Of a DNA stretch of 39,928 nt, positions 1 through 7,234 are shown piece after piece. A program made the position numbers and the translations under genes. The DNA is taken from assembly GCA_964607015.1 (NCBI GenBank), contig CAZSHN010000005.1, positions 1 to 39,928 on the forward strand, written 5' to 3'. Every line of letters starts with the position of its first letter. Position 1 is the first letter of the stretch. Source of the stretch: CAYUNN01 sp964607015 (lineage in GTDB: Bacteria; Patescibacteriota; Minisyncoccia; Minisyncoccales; JAGGXC01). Below the pieces are notes generated by a model. The model was given only the letters and a program-made list of their open reading frames with translations, ran no database searches and was not told where the DNA came from.

Positions 1-50
1 TTTAGTTACCTGGTAGGTTCCAGCAGAACTAACTAGCGGGACTAACAGAA

Positions 51-89
51 ATATGAAAAAAAATAAAAATAAAAATAATTTTTTCATAT
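51..89 (-). terminator. Possible terminator after tRNA-Arg(UCG)
   Basis: An 11-base inverted repeat (51-61 with 79-89, ATATGAAAAAA/TTTTTTCATAT) lies directly beyond the 3' end of the minus-strand tRNA. It is AT-only apart from one pair, so the stem is weak, but on the minus strand it is rich in T. The rest of bases 1-50 holds nothing I recognise. Confidence 0.35.
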
Positions 90-90
90 G

Positions 91-163
91 TGCCCTCGAG
101 AGGATTCGAACCCCTATCTTTTGTTCCGAAGACAAACATGTTGATCCGTTACACTACGAGGGC
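91..163 (-). tRNA. tRNA-Arg(UCG)
   Basis: The minus strand folds into a full cloverleaf with acceptor GCCCTCG/CGAGGGC, anticodon loop CTTCGGA (anticodon TCG, reads CGA) and T-loop TTCGAAT. The discriminator is A and no CCA is encoded. The acceptor stem is identical to the other two arginine tRNAs in the window. Confidence 0.95.
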
Positions 164-174
164 TACTGGAAAAT

Positions 175-202
175 ATTCTACCAGAAATATTGAAAAAAAC
201 AA
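175..202 (-). promoter_or_regulatory. Probable promoter of tRNA-Arg(UCG)
   Basis: On the minus strand TTGTTT and TAGAAT are spaced by 16 bases, and the predicted start lies a few bases before the tRNA. The -35 is weak, so this rests mostly on the -10 box and its position. Confidence 0.4.
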
Positions 203-233
203 GGTTATAGATTAAGATTGAGTTAGGAGAAAT

Positions 234-1694
234 ATGAGTATTCCAAAAGAGATAGAAAATATTGTAGGAAAGCTAAAGAAAAATGGTTTTCAGTCCTATA
301 TCGTAGGGGGTTGTGTTCGTGATATTTTAAGAAAGGAAAAGCCAAAAGATTGGGACATAGCAACCAATGCTAAGCCTGAAGAAATAGCAGGTATTTTTAA
401 AAAACACTACATCAATAATAACTTTGGCACAGTTACCGTTTTGACTGATTCGAAAGAAGAAAGCTTAAAAGAGGTAGAAATTACTCCTTACAGAACAGAA
501 GAACAGTATAGTGACAAACGTCATCCTGATAAAATTCATTGGGCAGAAACTATAGAAGAAGATTTATCAAGAAGAGATTTTACTGTAAACGCAATTGCAG
601 CAGAAATTTCTAAAAGCAAGATTAAAGAAATAGTTGATCCTTTTGACGGACAAAAAGATCTTAAAAAGAAATTGATTAAAGCAGTAGGAAAACCAGAAGA
701 AAGGTTTTCTGAAGATGCTTTGAGAATGATGAGAGCAGTAAGGTTTGCCACTGTCATGGGCTTTGATATTGAAAAGAAAACTTTCAAAGCAATAAAAGAT
801 AATTCAGATCTTTTAAAAGAAATATCAAATGAAAGAATAAGAGATGAATTAGTTAAGATTATTACGGCTGAGAAGGCGGCAGAAGGAATAGAATTATTAC
901 GAGAATTAGATCTCCTAAAATATATTCTTCCTGAGCTATTAGAAGGATATAAGATTTCTCAGAACAAACATCATGTTTACGATGTTTATGAGCATTCTCT
1001 TCGTTCTTTAAGGTATGCCGCGGAACAAGGATATAATAAATATGTGAGGTTTGCTGCTCTGCTACACGATATCGGGAAACCAAGATCAAAAGAAGGAGAA
1101 GGAGAAGATGCTACCTTTTATAATCATGAAATGATTGGAGGAAAGATGGCCCATAAGATACTTACTCGATTAAGATTTTCCAAGAAAGACATTAAGAAAA
1201 TAAGAAAACTAGTTCGCTACCATCTGTTTTATTATCATCCTGACGAGGTTGGAGAAAGTTCTGTTAGGAAATTAGTAAGACAAGTGGGTCCAGAGAATTT
1301 AGAAGAATTAATTCAAGTAAGAAAATGTGATCGAATCGGATCGGGTTGTCCTAAAGCAGAACCTTATAAGTTAAGACATCTTAAGTATGTAATAGATAAA
1401 GTTTCTCAAGATCCTATCTCTACTAAGATGCTTGAGCTTAGCGGAGATGATATCATGAAAATAATTGGAATAAAGCCAGGTCCTAAGGTAGGACAAGTAT
1501 TAGATATTCTTCTTGGTTTTGTCCTAGACGATCCAAAAAAGAATAAAAGAGAAATTTTAGAAAAAGAAGTTAAGAAAATAGCTAAACTTTCAGAAGAAGA
1601 ATTGTCCAGAGTAGCAAAAGAGGCTAGAAAAAAAAGAGAAGAGATAGAGATGAAAAGAGACGAAATGACCAAAAAGAAATACTGGGTAAGTTAG
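234..1694 (+). CDS. cca: CCA tRNA nucleotidyltransferase
   Basis: Adds or repairs the 3' CCA end of tRNAs in the cytoplasm. The 486-residue protein starts with the class II nucleotidyltransferase head: VGGCVRD near residue 25, then DWDIAT with the metal-binding aspartates, followed by RRDFTVNA. An RNA-binding region with RMMRAVRFA follows, then an HD-type domain (AALLHDIGK, about residues 275-285), an arrangement known in bacterial CCA enzymes. The ATG is preceded by AGGAG at a suitable distance, one of few clear ribosome-binding sites here. Its stop lies one base before tRNA-Pro(CGG). Thirteen of the eighteen tRNAs here lack an encoded CCA, so the enzyme is needed. Confidence 0.95.
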   Translation: MSIPKEIENIVGKLKKNGFQSYIVGGCVRDILRKEKPKDWDIATNAKPEEIAGIFKKHYINNNFGTVTVLTDSKEESLKEVEITPYRTEEQYSDKRHPDKIHWAETIEEDLSRRDFTVNAIAAEISKSKIKEIVDPFDGQKDLKKKLIKAVGKPEERFSEDALRMMRAVRFATVMGFDIEKKTFKAIKDNSDLLKEISNERIRDELVKIITAEKAAEGIELLRELDLLKYILPELLEGYKISQNKHHVYDVYEHSLRSLRYAAEQGYNKYVRFAALLHDIGKPRSKEGEGEDATFYNHEMIGGKMAHKILTRLRFSKKDIKKIRKLVRYHLFYYHPDEVGESSVRKLVRQVGPENLEELIQVRKCDRIGSGCPKAEPYKLRHLKYVIDKVSQDPISTKMLELSGDDIMKIIGIKPGPKVGQVLDILLGFVLDDPKKNKREILEKEVKKIAKLSEEELSRVAKEARKKREEIEMKRDEMTKKKYWVS

Positions 1695-1695
1695 C

Positions 1696-1771
1696 CGGGG
1701 TGTGGCCTAGTGGCTAAGGCGCTACGTTCGGGACGTAGAGATCGTCGGTTCAACTCCGACCACCCCGACCA
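1696..1771 (+). tRNA. tRNA-Pro(CGG), CCA encoded
   Basis: Cloverleaf with acceptor CGGGGTG/CACCCCG (C1-G72, typical of bacterial tRNA-Pro), anticodon loop TTCGGGA (anticodon CGG), T-loop TTCAACT, discriminator A and an encoded CCA. It begins one base after the cca stop codon, so it is probably cut from the cca transcript. Confidence 0.95.
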
Positions 1772-1800
1772 AAAGTTATATTAATTTAAATAATTTTAAA

Positions 1801-2562
1801 ATGGAAAACAAAATAGAAAACAACAATCAAATAGAAGAAGATATTAAAGAAAAAGAGTTCTTCTCATTAGATAAAAAAATTCCTAGCACCGTGACTCTTC
1901 TTAAACAAGCTTGGAATATATATAGAGAGAATTTTTTAAGGCTTATCTTGGTTATTTTAATTCCTACTATAGTTACTTTTCTGATTACAGCTGTTGGAGC
2001 TCTTTTAATGGCAGATTCTGTATCTAATATTTCAGAAGAAGCTGAATTAACAAGTCTTCCTTGGGGGTCTCTTTCTTTGGCTTTTGCTGCGATAGTTATC
2101 CCCATAATTATTATTCAATCGGTTGGTTATCTCGCTTTGATTTTTGCAGTAAAGGATCGTGATAAAAAGTTAAGCTTATCTCATATTTATAGTATTGCTT
2201 TTTCCAAAATAGTTCCTTATTGGTGGACATCTTTAATGGTAGCAATTGTTGTTTTCTTTGGTTTTATTGCTCTTATTATCCCTGGCCTTCTCTTTCTTGT
2301 CTGGTTTGGTTTTGCTCCATTAATATCTGCTGTTGAAGATAAAAGAGGATGGGAGGCATTAAAAACCAGTAAACATTATGTTTCAGGAAGAGCTCTAAAG
2401 ATAGCTTTTAGATTGATTGTGGTGTTAATAATTGCTCTTGTTGTTTCTTTAATTTCTGAAACAATAGCAGGAAGACTTGGAAGTCAAATAGCTTCTTTAG
2501 CTACTGCTCCATTCTTTATGGCTTATTATTTCCTTCTTTATAAAGGAATTAAGAAAGCGTAA
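1801..2562 (+). CDS. Polytopic membrane protein of unknown function
   Basis: I do not recognise a named function. The 253-residue protein has a charged N-terminal tail of about 40 residues and then five or six hydrophobic segments (about 47-70, 91-117, 140-177 as a pair, 202-220 and 228-248). The segment GWEALKTSKHYVSGR between helices resembles the loop found in uncharacterised membrane proteins related to the membrane part of glycerophosphodiester phosphodiesterases, but no catalytic domain is present. There is no clear ribosome-binding site before the ATG. It sits between two tRNA genes, with tRNA-Ala starting seven bases after the stop. Confidence 0.7.
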   Translation: MENKIENNNQIEEDIKEKEFFSLDKKIPSTVTLLKQAWNIYRENFLRLILVILIPTIVTFLITAVGALLMADSVSNISEEAELTSLPWGSLSLAFAAIVIPIIIIQSVGYLALIFAVKDRDKKLSLSHIYSIAFSKIVPYWWTSLMVAIVVFFGFIALIIPGLLFLVWFGFAPLISAVEDKRGWEALKTSKHYVSGRALKIAFRLIVVLIIALVVSLISETIAGRLGSQIASLATAPFFMAYYFLLYKGIKKA

Positions 2563-2568
2563 ACGAAA

Positions 2569-2640
2569 GGGCCTGTAGTTTAATTGGCAAAATAGCGCAT
2601 TCGCATTGCGTAGATGGCAGTTCAATTCTGCCCAGGTCCA
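2569..2640 (+). tRNA. tRNA-Ala(CGC)
   Basis: Acceptor GGGCCTG/CAGGTCC contains the G3-U70 wobble that identifies alanine tRNAs. The anticodon loop is TTCGCAT (anticodon CGC, reads GCG) and the T-loop is TTCAATT. Discriminator A; no CCA encoded. Confidence 0.93.
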
Positions 2641-2660
2641 CATGTGTATTGAATTTTTGC

Positions 2661-2688
2661 TTGACATTAATCCTTGTTCTGCTACATT
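2661..2688 (+). promoter_or_regulatory. Promoter of nusA
   Basis: A perfect TTGACA at 2661-2666 is followed after 16 bases by TACATT at 2683-2688. The predicted start near 2695 is only a few bases before a strong hairpin. Confidence 0.6.
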
Positions 2689-2700
2689 GAGGTATTAATA

Positions 2701-2734
2701 AAGGTCGTCTCATTCACAAAATGAGACCTTTTTT
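2701..2734 (+). terminator. Terminator-like hairpin in the nusA leader
   Basis: GTCTCATT (2707-2714) pairs with AATGAGAC (2720-2727) around a five-base loop, and six T follow at 2729-2734. An alternative pairing joins AAGGTC and GACCTT with a three-base bulge. It lies between the promoter and the nusA start, so it can act as an attenuator. It may also end the upstream tRNA-Ala transcript. Confidence 0.75.
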
Positions 2735-2747
2735 AACTATAAAAGAT

Positions 2748-4067
2748 ATGGATATAAAAACATTTACTTCAGCTATTGCTCAAATCGCCGAGGAAAAAGG
2801 AATTGAAAAAGAAAAAGTTATTGAAATTATTGAACAAGCAATTGCTGCAGCTTACAAAAAAGATTACGGAGAAAAAGGACAGAAGATAAAAGCAAAACTT
2901 GACCCTAAATCTGGTGAAGTTAATTTTTGGCAGGTTAAATTAGTTGTCGACGAAGACATGCTTCTTACTGACGAAGAAATAGAAGAGTTAAAAGAGTCAG
3001 GAAAAGAAGAAGACGAGGAAGAAGATGATGACGAAGAAAAGAAAGTAAAATTTAACCCAGAAAGACATATTAAAATAGAAGAAGCCAAAAAACTTGAATC
3101 AAAAATAAAACCAGGGGAAGAAGTTGAAATTCCTTTAAAAACTCGCAAAGACTATGGAAGAATTGCTGCCCAAACTGCTAAACAAGTAATTCTTCAAAGA
3201 ATAAAAGAAACAGAAAGAGAAAATGCCTTTGAAGGGTACAAAGAAAAAGAGGGTGATATTATTTCTGGAATAGTTCAAAGAATTGAAGGAAAGACAGTCT
3301 ATATGGATATCGGAAAAACTTTAGGAATTTTACCTCCCGAAGAACAAACTCCTGGAGAATTCTACAGAGTTTCTCAAAGACTCAAGGTTTTTATTCTAAA
3401 AGTTGAAAAAACACCTAAAGGTCCTTTGGTATTTTTATCTAGAATTTATCCGAAGATTGTTTCTAAGCTTTTTGAATTAGAGGTGCCAGAGATTTCTTCT
3501 GGAGAAGTTGTTATTAAATCTATAGCAAGAGAAGCAGGTTCTCGTTCAAAGATAGCAGTTACCGCAACTGACGATAACATAGATCCGATTGGTTCAGTTG
3601 TAGGGCAAAGAGGAACAAGAGTAATGGCTGTTATTAACGAGCTTGGCGGAGAAAAAATAGATGTGATTGAATGGTCAGAAGAGCCAAAAGATTTTATTGC
3701 AAACTCTCTTGCTCCAGCAAACGTAACGGAAGTGAAAATTGCTCCTAAAAACAAGGCAGAAGTTGTTGTTCCTGAAGACCAGCTTTCTTTAGCGATTGGA
3801 AAGAATGGTCAAAACGTTCGATTAGCTGCTAAGCTTACTGGTTGGAAGATTGATGTAAGAAGTGAAAGTGGAACTAAGGTTGAAATGGAAGAAATAGAAA
3901 AGAAAAGCGATAAAAAAACAGATGGGATAAGCGAAGAGGAGTCAAAAGAGGATAAAGAAGAAGACAAAAAAGAGAAAAAAGAAGAAAAGACAGAAGATAA
4001 AAAGAAAGAAGACAAGAAAGAAGACAAGAAAGAAGATAAAAAAGAAACAAAGAAAAAGAAAAAATAA
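2748..4067 (+). CDS. nusA: Transcription termination/antitermination factor NusA
   Basis: Binds RNA polymerase and nascent RNA and modulates pausing, termination and antitermination. The N-terminal domain begins with IAQIAEEKGIEKEKVIEIIE, interrupted by an acidic stretch around residues 90-105. An S1 domain (GDIISGIVQRIEGKTVYMDIG) and two KH domains follow (GSVVGQRGTRV; LSLAIGKNGQNVRLAA). The C-terminus is a tail of about 60 residues rich in Lys and Glu. I chose the ATG at 2748; an in-frame ATG at 2721 lies inside the leader hairpin and would add residues not typical of the family. rimP and infB, frequent neighbours, are absent here; ppa follows 16 bases downstream. Confidence 0.95.
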   Translation: MDIKTFTSAIAQIAEEKGIEKEKVIEIIEQAIAAAYKKDYGEKGQKIKAKLDPKSGEVNFWQVKLVVDEDMLLTDEEIEELKESGKEEDEEEDDDEEKKVKFNPERHIKIEEAKKLESKIKPGEEVEIPLKTRKDYGRIAAQTAKQVILQRIKETERENAFEGYKEKEGDIISGIVQRIEGKTVYMDIGKTLGILPPEEQTPGEFYRVSQRLKVFILKVEKTPKGPLVFLSRIYPKIVSKLFELEVPEISSGEVVIKSIAREAGSRSKIAVTATDDNIDPIGSVVGQRGTRVMAVINELGGEKIDVIEWSEEPKDFIANSLAPANVTEVKIAPKNKAEVVVPEDQLSLAIGKNGQNVRLAAKLTGWKIDVRSESGTKVEMEEIEKKSDKKTDGISEEESKEDKEEDKKEKKEEKTEDKKKEDKKEDKKEDKKETKKKKK

Positions 4068-4083
4068 AAATAATTAAATTATT

Positions 4084-4620
4084 ATGAATCTTTTTAGAGA
4101 TATTCCTTCTGGGGATAACATCCCTGATACTATAAATGTAATTGTTGATGTTCCAAAAGGGGCAAACAACAAGTATGAATATAATGAGGAAAAAGGATAT
4201 TTTGAATTAGACAGAACTCTTTATTCTCCTTTTTTCTTTCCTTTTGAATATGGATTTATTCCTCAAACTGCTTCTGGAGACGGAGACTCTCTAGACGTAG
4301 CTCTTTTAACTAGTTTTCCTACTTTTTCTGGCTGCGTTATAAAAGCACGCCCGATTGGCGTTCTTTTAATGGAAGACGAAAAAGGAGGTGATAATAAGAT
4401 TATTGCTGTTCCTGATAAAAAAGTTGATCCTAGGTTTGGAAAAGTAGAAGACATTAAGGATTTAAGAGAACATATTAAAAAAGAAATTGAAATTTTCTTC
4501 GCTGATTACAAAAAACTGGAAACAGAAAAGTACGAACATGTTAAAGTCAAAGGATGGGAAGGAGTAGAAAAAGCAAAGGAAATGATTAAGAAAGGAATAG
4601 AAGATTACAATAAAGAGTAA
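4084..4620 (+). CDS. ppa: Inorganic pyrophosphatase (family I)
   Basis: Hydrolyses pyrophosphate to phosphate in the cytoplasm, pulling nucleic acid synthesis and aminoacylation forward. The 178-residue length is usual for the family. Metal-binding aspartates are visible: DGDSLD (D66, D68, D71), then D98 and D103 in MEDEKGGDNK. The substrate-binding Lys30, Glu32 and Arg44 match the pattern of the Escherichia coli enzyme. It lies 16 bases after nusA without its own visible promoter, so it is probably cotranscribed. A symmetrical hairpin follows the stop. Confidence 0.95.
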   Translation: MNLFRDIPSGDNIPDTINVIVDVPKGANNKYEYNEEKGYFELDRTLYSPFFFPFEYGFIPQTASGDGDSLDVALLTSFPTFSGCVIKARPIGVLLMEDEKGGDNKIIAVPDKKVDPRFGKVEDIKDLREHIKKEIEIFFADYKKLETEKYEHVKVKGWEGVEKAKEMIKKGIEDYNKE

Positions 4621-4626
4621 TTAGAA

Positions 4627-4657
4627 TAAAAAAAGTGTGATTAATCACACTTTTAGG
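4627..4657. terminator. Bidirectional terminator between ppa and the convergent gene
   Basis: A perfect 24-base palindrome (4631-4654) with arms AAAAGTGTGATT and AATCACACTTTT serves both strands. It overlaps the last codons and stop of the minus-strand gene. Confidence 0.8.
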
Positions 4658-5115
4658 AAATAATAGACTACGATACAAAGCATTGCTACTCTGAAGGCAT
4701 TGGCGGCTAATAAAATAGGAAGTGCGTATTTCAACTTCATTATTCTTGCTGCCGCAATGGTTATTGTCGGAAGTTCTGGGACAAATGGGACAAAACTTAA
4801 AGAGTAGACAATCCAAGCTTTTTTCTCAGACAAGCATTCTATTATTTTCTTTTTTCTTCGATTTAAAGGATTTTTATTATTATATTTCTTAATAGTTTTC
4901 TGGAAAGATTCAATTGATTCTTTGGTTATTTTCCATTTACTTAAAGTCTTTACTAACCAGCCGGTTCCAAAATATGTTAAAAGAAGAGTAAGGGACCAAT
5001 AGGTAGTTAGCATTGCAAATGATAACCAAAAAGAAAAACCTTGCAATCTCCAGTAAATTATTACTGCCCAACCGTTAAGAATCATTAATAAGAATCCTAT
5101 TATTTCAGAAATCAT
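4645..5115 (-). CDS. Small membrane protein, possibly VTT/DedA-like
   Basis: The function is unknown. The 156-residue protein has N-terminal helices (about 3-25 and 30-52), a basic central stretch containing NRRKKK, and a C-terminal hydrophobic region with SFVPFVPELPTITIAAARI. That Pro- and Gly/Ala-rich pattern recalls the VTT/DedA and small export-protein families, but the match is loose. I place the start at the ATG at 5113-5115 because GGGAGGTG lies six bases upstream; a TTG further out would overlap that site. It is convergent with ppa and divergent from tig. Confidence 0.75.
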   Translation of the reverse strand: MISEIIGFLLMILNGWAVIIYWRLQGFSFWLSFAMLTTYWSLTLLLTYFGTGWLVKTLSKWKITKESIESFQKTIKKYNNKNPLNRRKKKIIECLSEKKAWIVYSLSFVPFVPELPTITIAAARIMKLKYALPILLAANAFRVAMLCIVVYYFLKV

Positions 5116-5162
5116 CTTTTCACCTCCCAATAAAAAGAACTAATATTAAATTATCACATTTC

Positions 5163-6437
5163 ATGAAAACATCAATAAAAAACAAGTCAAAAAATGAAGT
5201 TGAGATAATTGTAGAGCTTTCTTCAGAAAGCTTTGATCGTTATTATCAAGATGCTTTAGAAGATTTAAGAAAAGAAATTAAGGTTAAGGGGTTCCGACCA
5301 GGAAAAGTTCCTCAAGAAGTTGCTGAGAAACAAATAGGACAAGAAAAGATATTGAATCAAGCTGCTCAGCAAGCGATAAAAGAGAAATACGTGGAAGTAA
5401 TTAAAAAGAACGAACTTGAGGTCATTGAAAGACCAAGGGTAGAGATTTTAAAACTTGCTCCTAATAATCCTTTAAAGTTTAAAGTAGAGGTTACTATTTT
5501 GCCGGAAATTAAATTGCCTGATTATAAGAAGATAGCAAGTAAGGTAAAAGGAAAACCAGAACCGGTAAAAGAAGACGAAATTAAAAAAACATTAGAGTGG
5601 GTTAAAAAATCTCGCTCTAAGCTCAGCTCTCTTGACAGACCAGCAAAGAAAGAGGATTTTGTTCATGTTGAGTATTCTTCTCCTCAAATAGAAGGAGGAG
5701 AGAAGAAAAAGGACGGTTTTATCTTAGGAAAAGGACATTTGGTTCCCGGGTTTGAGGAAAAACTAGAAGGAATGAAATCAGGAGAAGAAAAGGATTTTTC
5801 TCTGAAAGTTCCAAAAGATTTCTCTCTGAAAGGACTTGCAGGAAAAGAAGTTAAATTTAACGTTAGAATGGAAGGAGTGAGCAAAGTAGAAGAGCCAGAG
5901 CTTAACGATGAATTTGCCAAATCCTTAGGAGAATTCAAGAGTTTAGATGATCTTAAAAAGAATGTTAGAGAAGGCCTTGAAAAAGAAAAAGAAAGGAAAG
6001 CAAAAGAAAAAGTTAGAGGAGAAATAATAGATAAGATTATTAAGAGTATTGAATGGGACCTTCCCGATTCGTTGATTGACGCAGAAAAGGAAAGACTTTT
6101 TGATGAATTTAAGCAAAGTTTCTCTCAAAACCCTAAAGCTTCATTTAAGGATTATTTAGAGAAAACAAAAAAATCAGAAGAAGACGTTAAGAAATCTTTT
6201 CAAGATCCAGCCGAAAGAAATGTTAAAACTTATTTAATTTTGAAAGAGATTGCTAAAAAAGAAGATATTGAGGTTTCTGAAAAAGAAGTGGAAGAAGGAA
6301 TTAGCCAGCTTTTAGCAGCTAACCCTGCTATTAAGAAAGAAAGTCTTGATTTAGAAAGAGTGAAGTATTATACTAGAGAGAGACTAATTCATGAAAAAGT
6401 TTTTCAATTGTTAGAAAAACAGTCTAATAAGTCATAA
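5163..6437 (+). CDS. tig: Trigger factor, ribosome-associated chaperone
   Basis: Binds the ribosome near the exit tunnel and holds nascent chains; the middle domain is a peptidyl-prolyl isomerase. The ribosome-binding signature GFRPGKVP is at residues 43-50, the same numbering as in Escherichia coli. The PPIase region is around 160-245 (GFILGKGHLVPGFEEKLEGM) and a helical C-terminal domain follows. The length of 424 residues is normal. There is no clear ribosome-binding site. The gene ends seven bases before clpP, as in the common tig-clpP pair. Confidence 0.95.
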   Translation: MKTSIKNKSKNEVEIIVELSSESFDRYYQDALEDLRKEIKVKGFRPGKVPQEVAEKQIGQEKILNQAAQQAIKEKYVEVIKKNELEVIERPRVEILKLAPNNPLKFKVEVTILPEIKLPDYKKIASKVKGKPEPVKEDEIKKTLEWVKKSRSKLSSLDRPAKKEDFVHVEYSSPQIEGGEKKKDGFILGKGHLVPGFEEKLEGMKSGEEKDFSLKVPKDFSLKGLAGKEVKFNVRMEGVSKVEEPELNDEFAKSLGEFKSLDDLKKNVREGLEKEKERKAKEKVRGEIIDKIIKSIEWDLPDSLIDAEKERLFDEFKQSFSQNPKASFKDYLEKTKKSEEDVKKSFQDPAERNVKTYLILKEIAKKEDIEVSEKEVEEGISQLLAANPAIKKESLDLERVKYYTRERLIHEKVFQLLEKQSNKS

Positions 6438-6444
6438 AAAATAT

Positions 6445-7050
6445 ATGCCTTTAGTTCCAACGATAGTTGAAAAAAGTCATCGCGGAGAAAGAGCTTACGA
6501 TATTTATTCTAGATTATTGAAAGAAAGAATTATCCTTTTAACAGGACCGATTAATGATGCTTTAGCTAATTCAATAATTGCTCAATTACTTTTCTTAGCA
6601 TCTCAAAGTCCTAAAAAGGATATTTATTTATATATTAATAGTCCAGGCGGATCAGTGACTTCTGCTTTGGCTATTTATGATACGATGCAATATGTTGATT
6701 GTGATGTTTCTACTTTCTGTTTAGGACAAGCAGCTTCAGGTGGAGCGATTTTACTAGGAGCAGGAGCTAAAGGAAAGAGATATGCTCTTCCTCACTCTGA
6801 GGTAATGTTACATCAGGTAATGGGGAAGGCATCAGGTCAAGCTGTGGAGGTTGAAATTTGGACAAAACACATGTTGAGAGTAAAAGATAAGATTAATCAT
6901 ATTTTATCGAAACATACTGGACATCCAATAAAGAAAATTGAGAAAGATACTGATCGTGATTTATTCCTTTCAGCTAAAGAAGCTAAAGATTATGGAATAA
7001 TTGATCAGGTTTTGAAGAGTAAAGAAGAAAGAGACAAGGATTCAAAATAA
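6445..7050 (+). CDS. clpP: ATP-dependent Clp protease proteolytic subunit
   Basis: Serine peptidase that forms the ClpP barrel and degrades proteins fed in by Clp ATPases. The triad is Ser98 (GQAAS), His123 (MLHQ) and Asp172 (DTDRD), matching the numbering of Bacillus ClpP. After the nucleophile the sequence is ASGGA, where ASMGA is more usual. The length of 201 residues is standard. It is seven bases behind tig, so one transcript is likely. A long hairpin downstream carries the terminator. No clpX or clpC is in the window. Confidence 0.95.
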   Translation: MPLVPTIVEKSHRGERAYDIYSRLLKERIILLTGPINDALANSIIAQLLFLASQSPKKDIYLYINSPGGSVTSALAIYDTMQYVDCDVSTFCLGQAASGGAILLGAGAKGKRYALPHSEVMLHQVMGKASGQAVEVEIWTKHMLRVKDKINHILSKHTGHPIKKIEKDTDRDLFLSAKEAKDYGIIDQVLKSKEERDKDSK

Positions 7051-7077
7051 GAACTCAGACTTTTTTGTCTAACCTTT

Positions 7078-7127
7078 AATCGCCACACTTGAGTCAATAT
7101 GTTATTTTTGACTTTTTGGCGATTTTT
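7078..7127 (+). terminator. clpP terminator that contains the rny -35 box
   Basis: AATCGCCA (7078-7085) pairs with TGGCGATT (7117-7124), and AGTCAA (7092-7097) pairs with TTGACT (7108-7113); T bases follow. The inner arm TTGACT is also the -35 element of the next promoter. Confidence 0.7.
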
Positions 7128-7136
7128 CTGTATAAT
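7108..7136 (+). promoter_or_regulatory. Promoter of rny
   Basis: TTGACT (7108-7113), 17 bases, then TATAAT (7131-7136): a near-consensus housekeeping promoter. The predicted start near 7143 gives a leader of about 90 bases before the rny ATG. Confidence 0.85.
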
Positions 7137-7234
7137 ATTAGTCAGAAATAAGAAATTTAAATTGAATTTTTGGTACTTTCTACAATATTATCTTCGACAT
7201 AATATGTTGAAGTTACCAGTTATCAAATTGAAAT

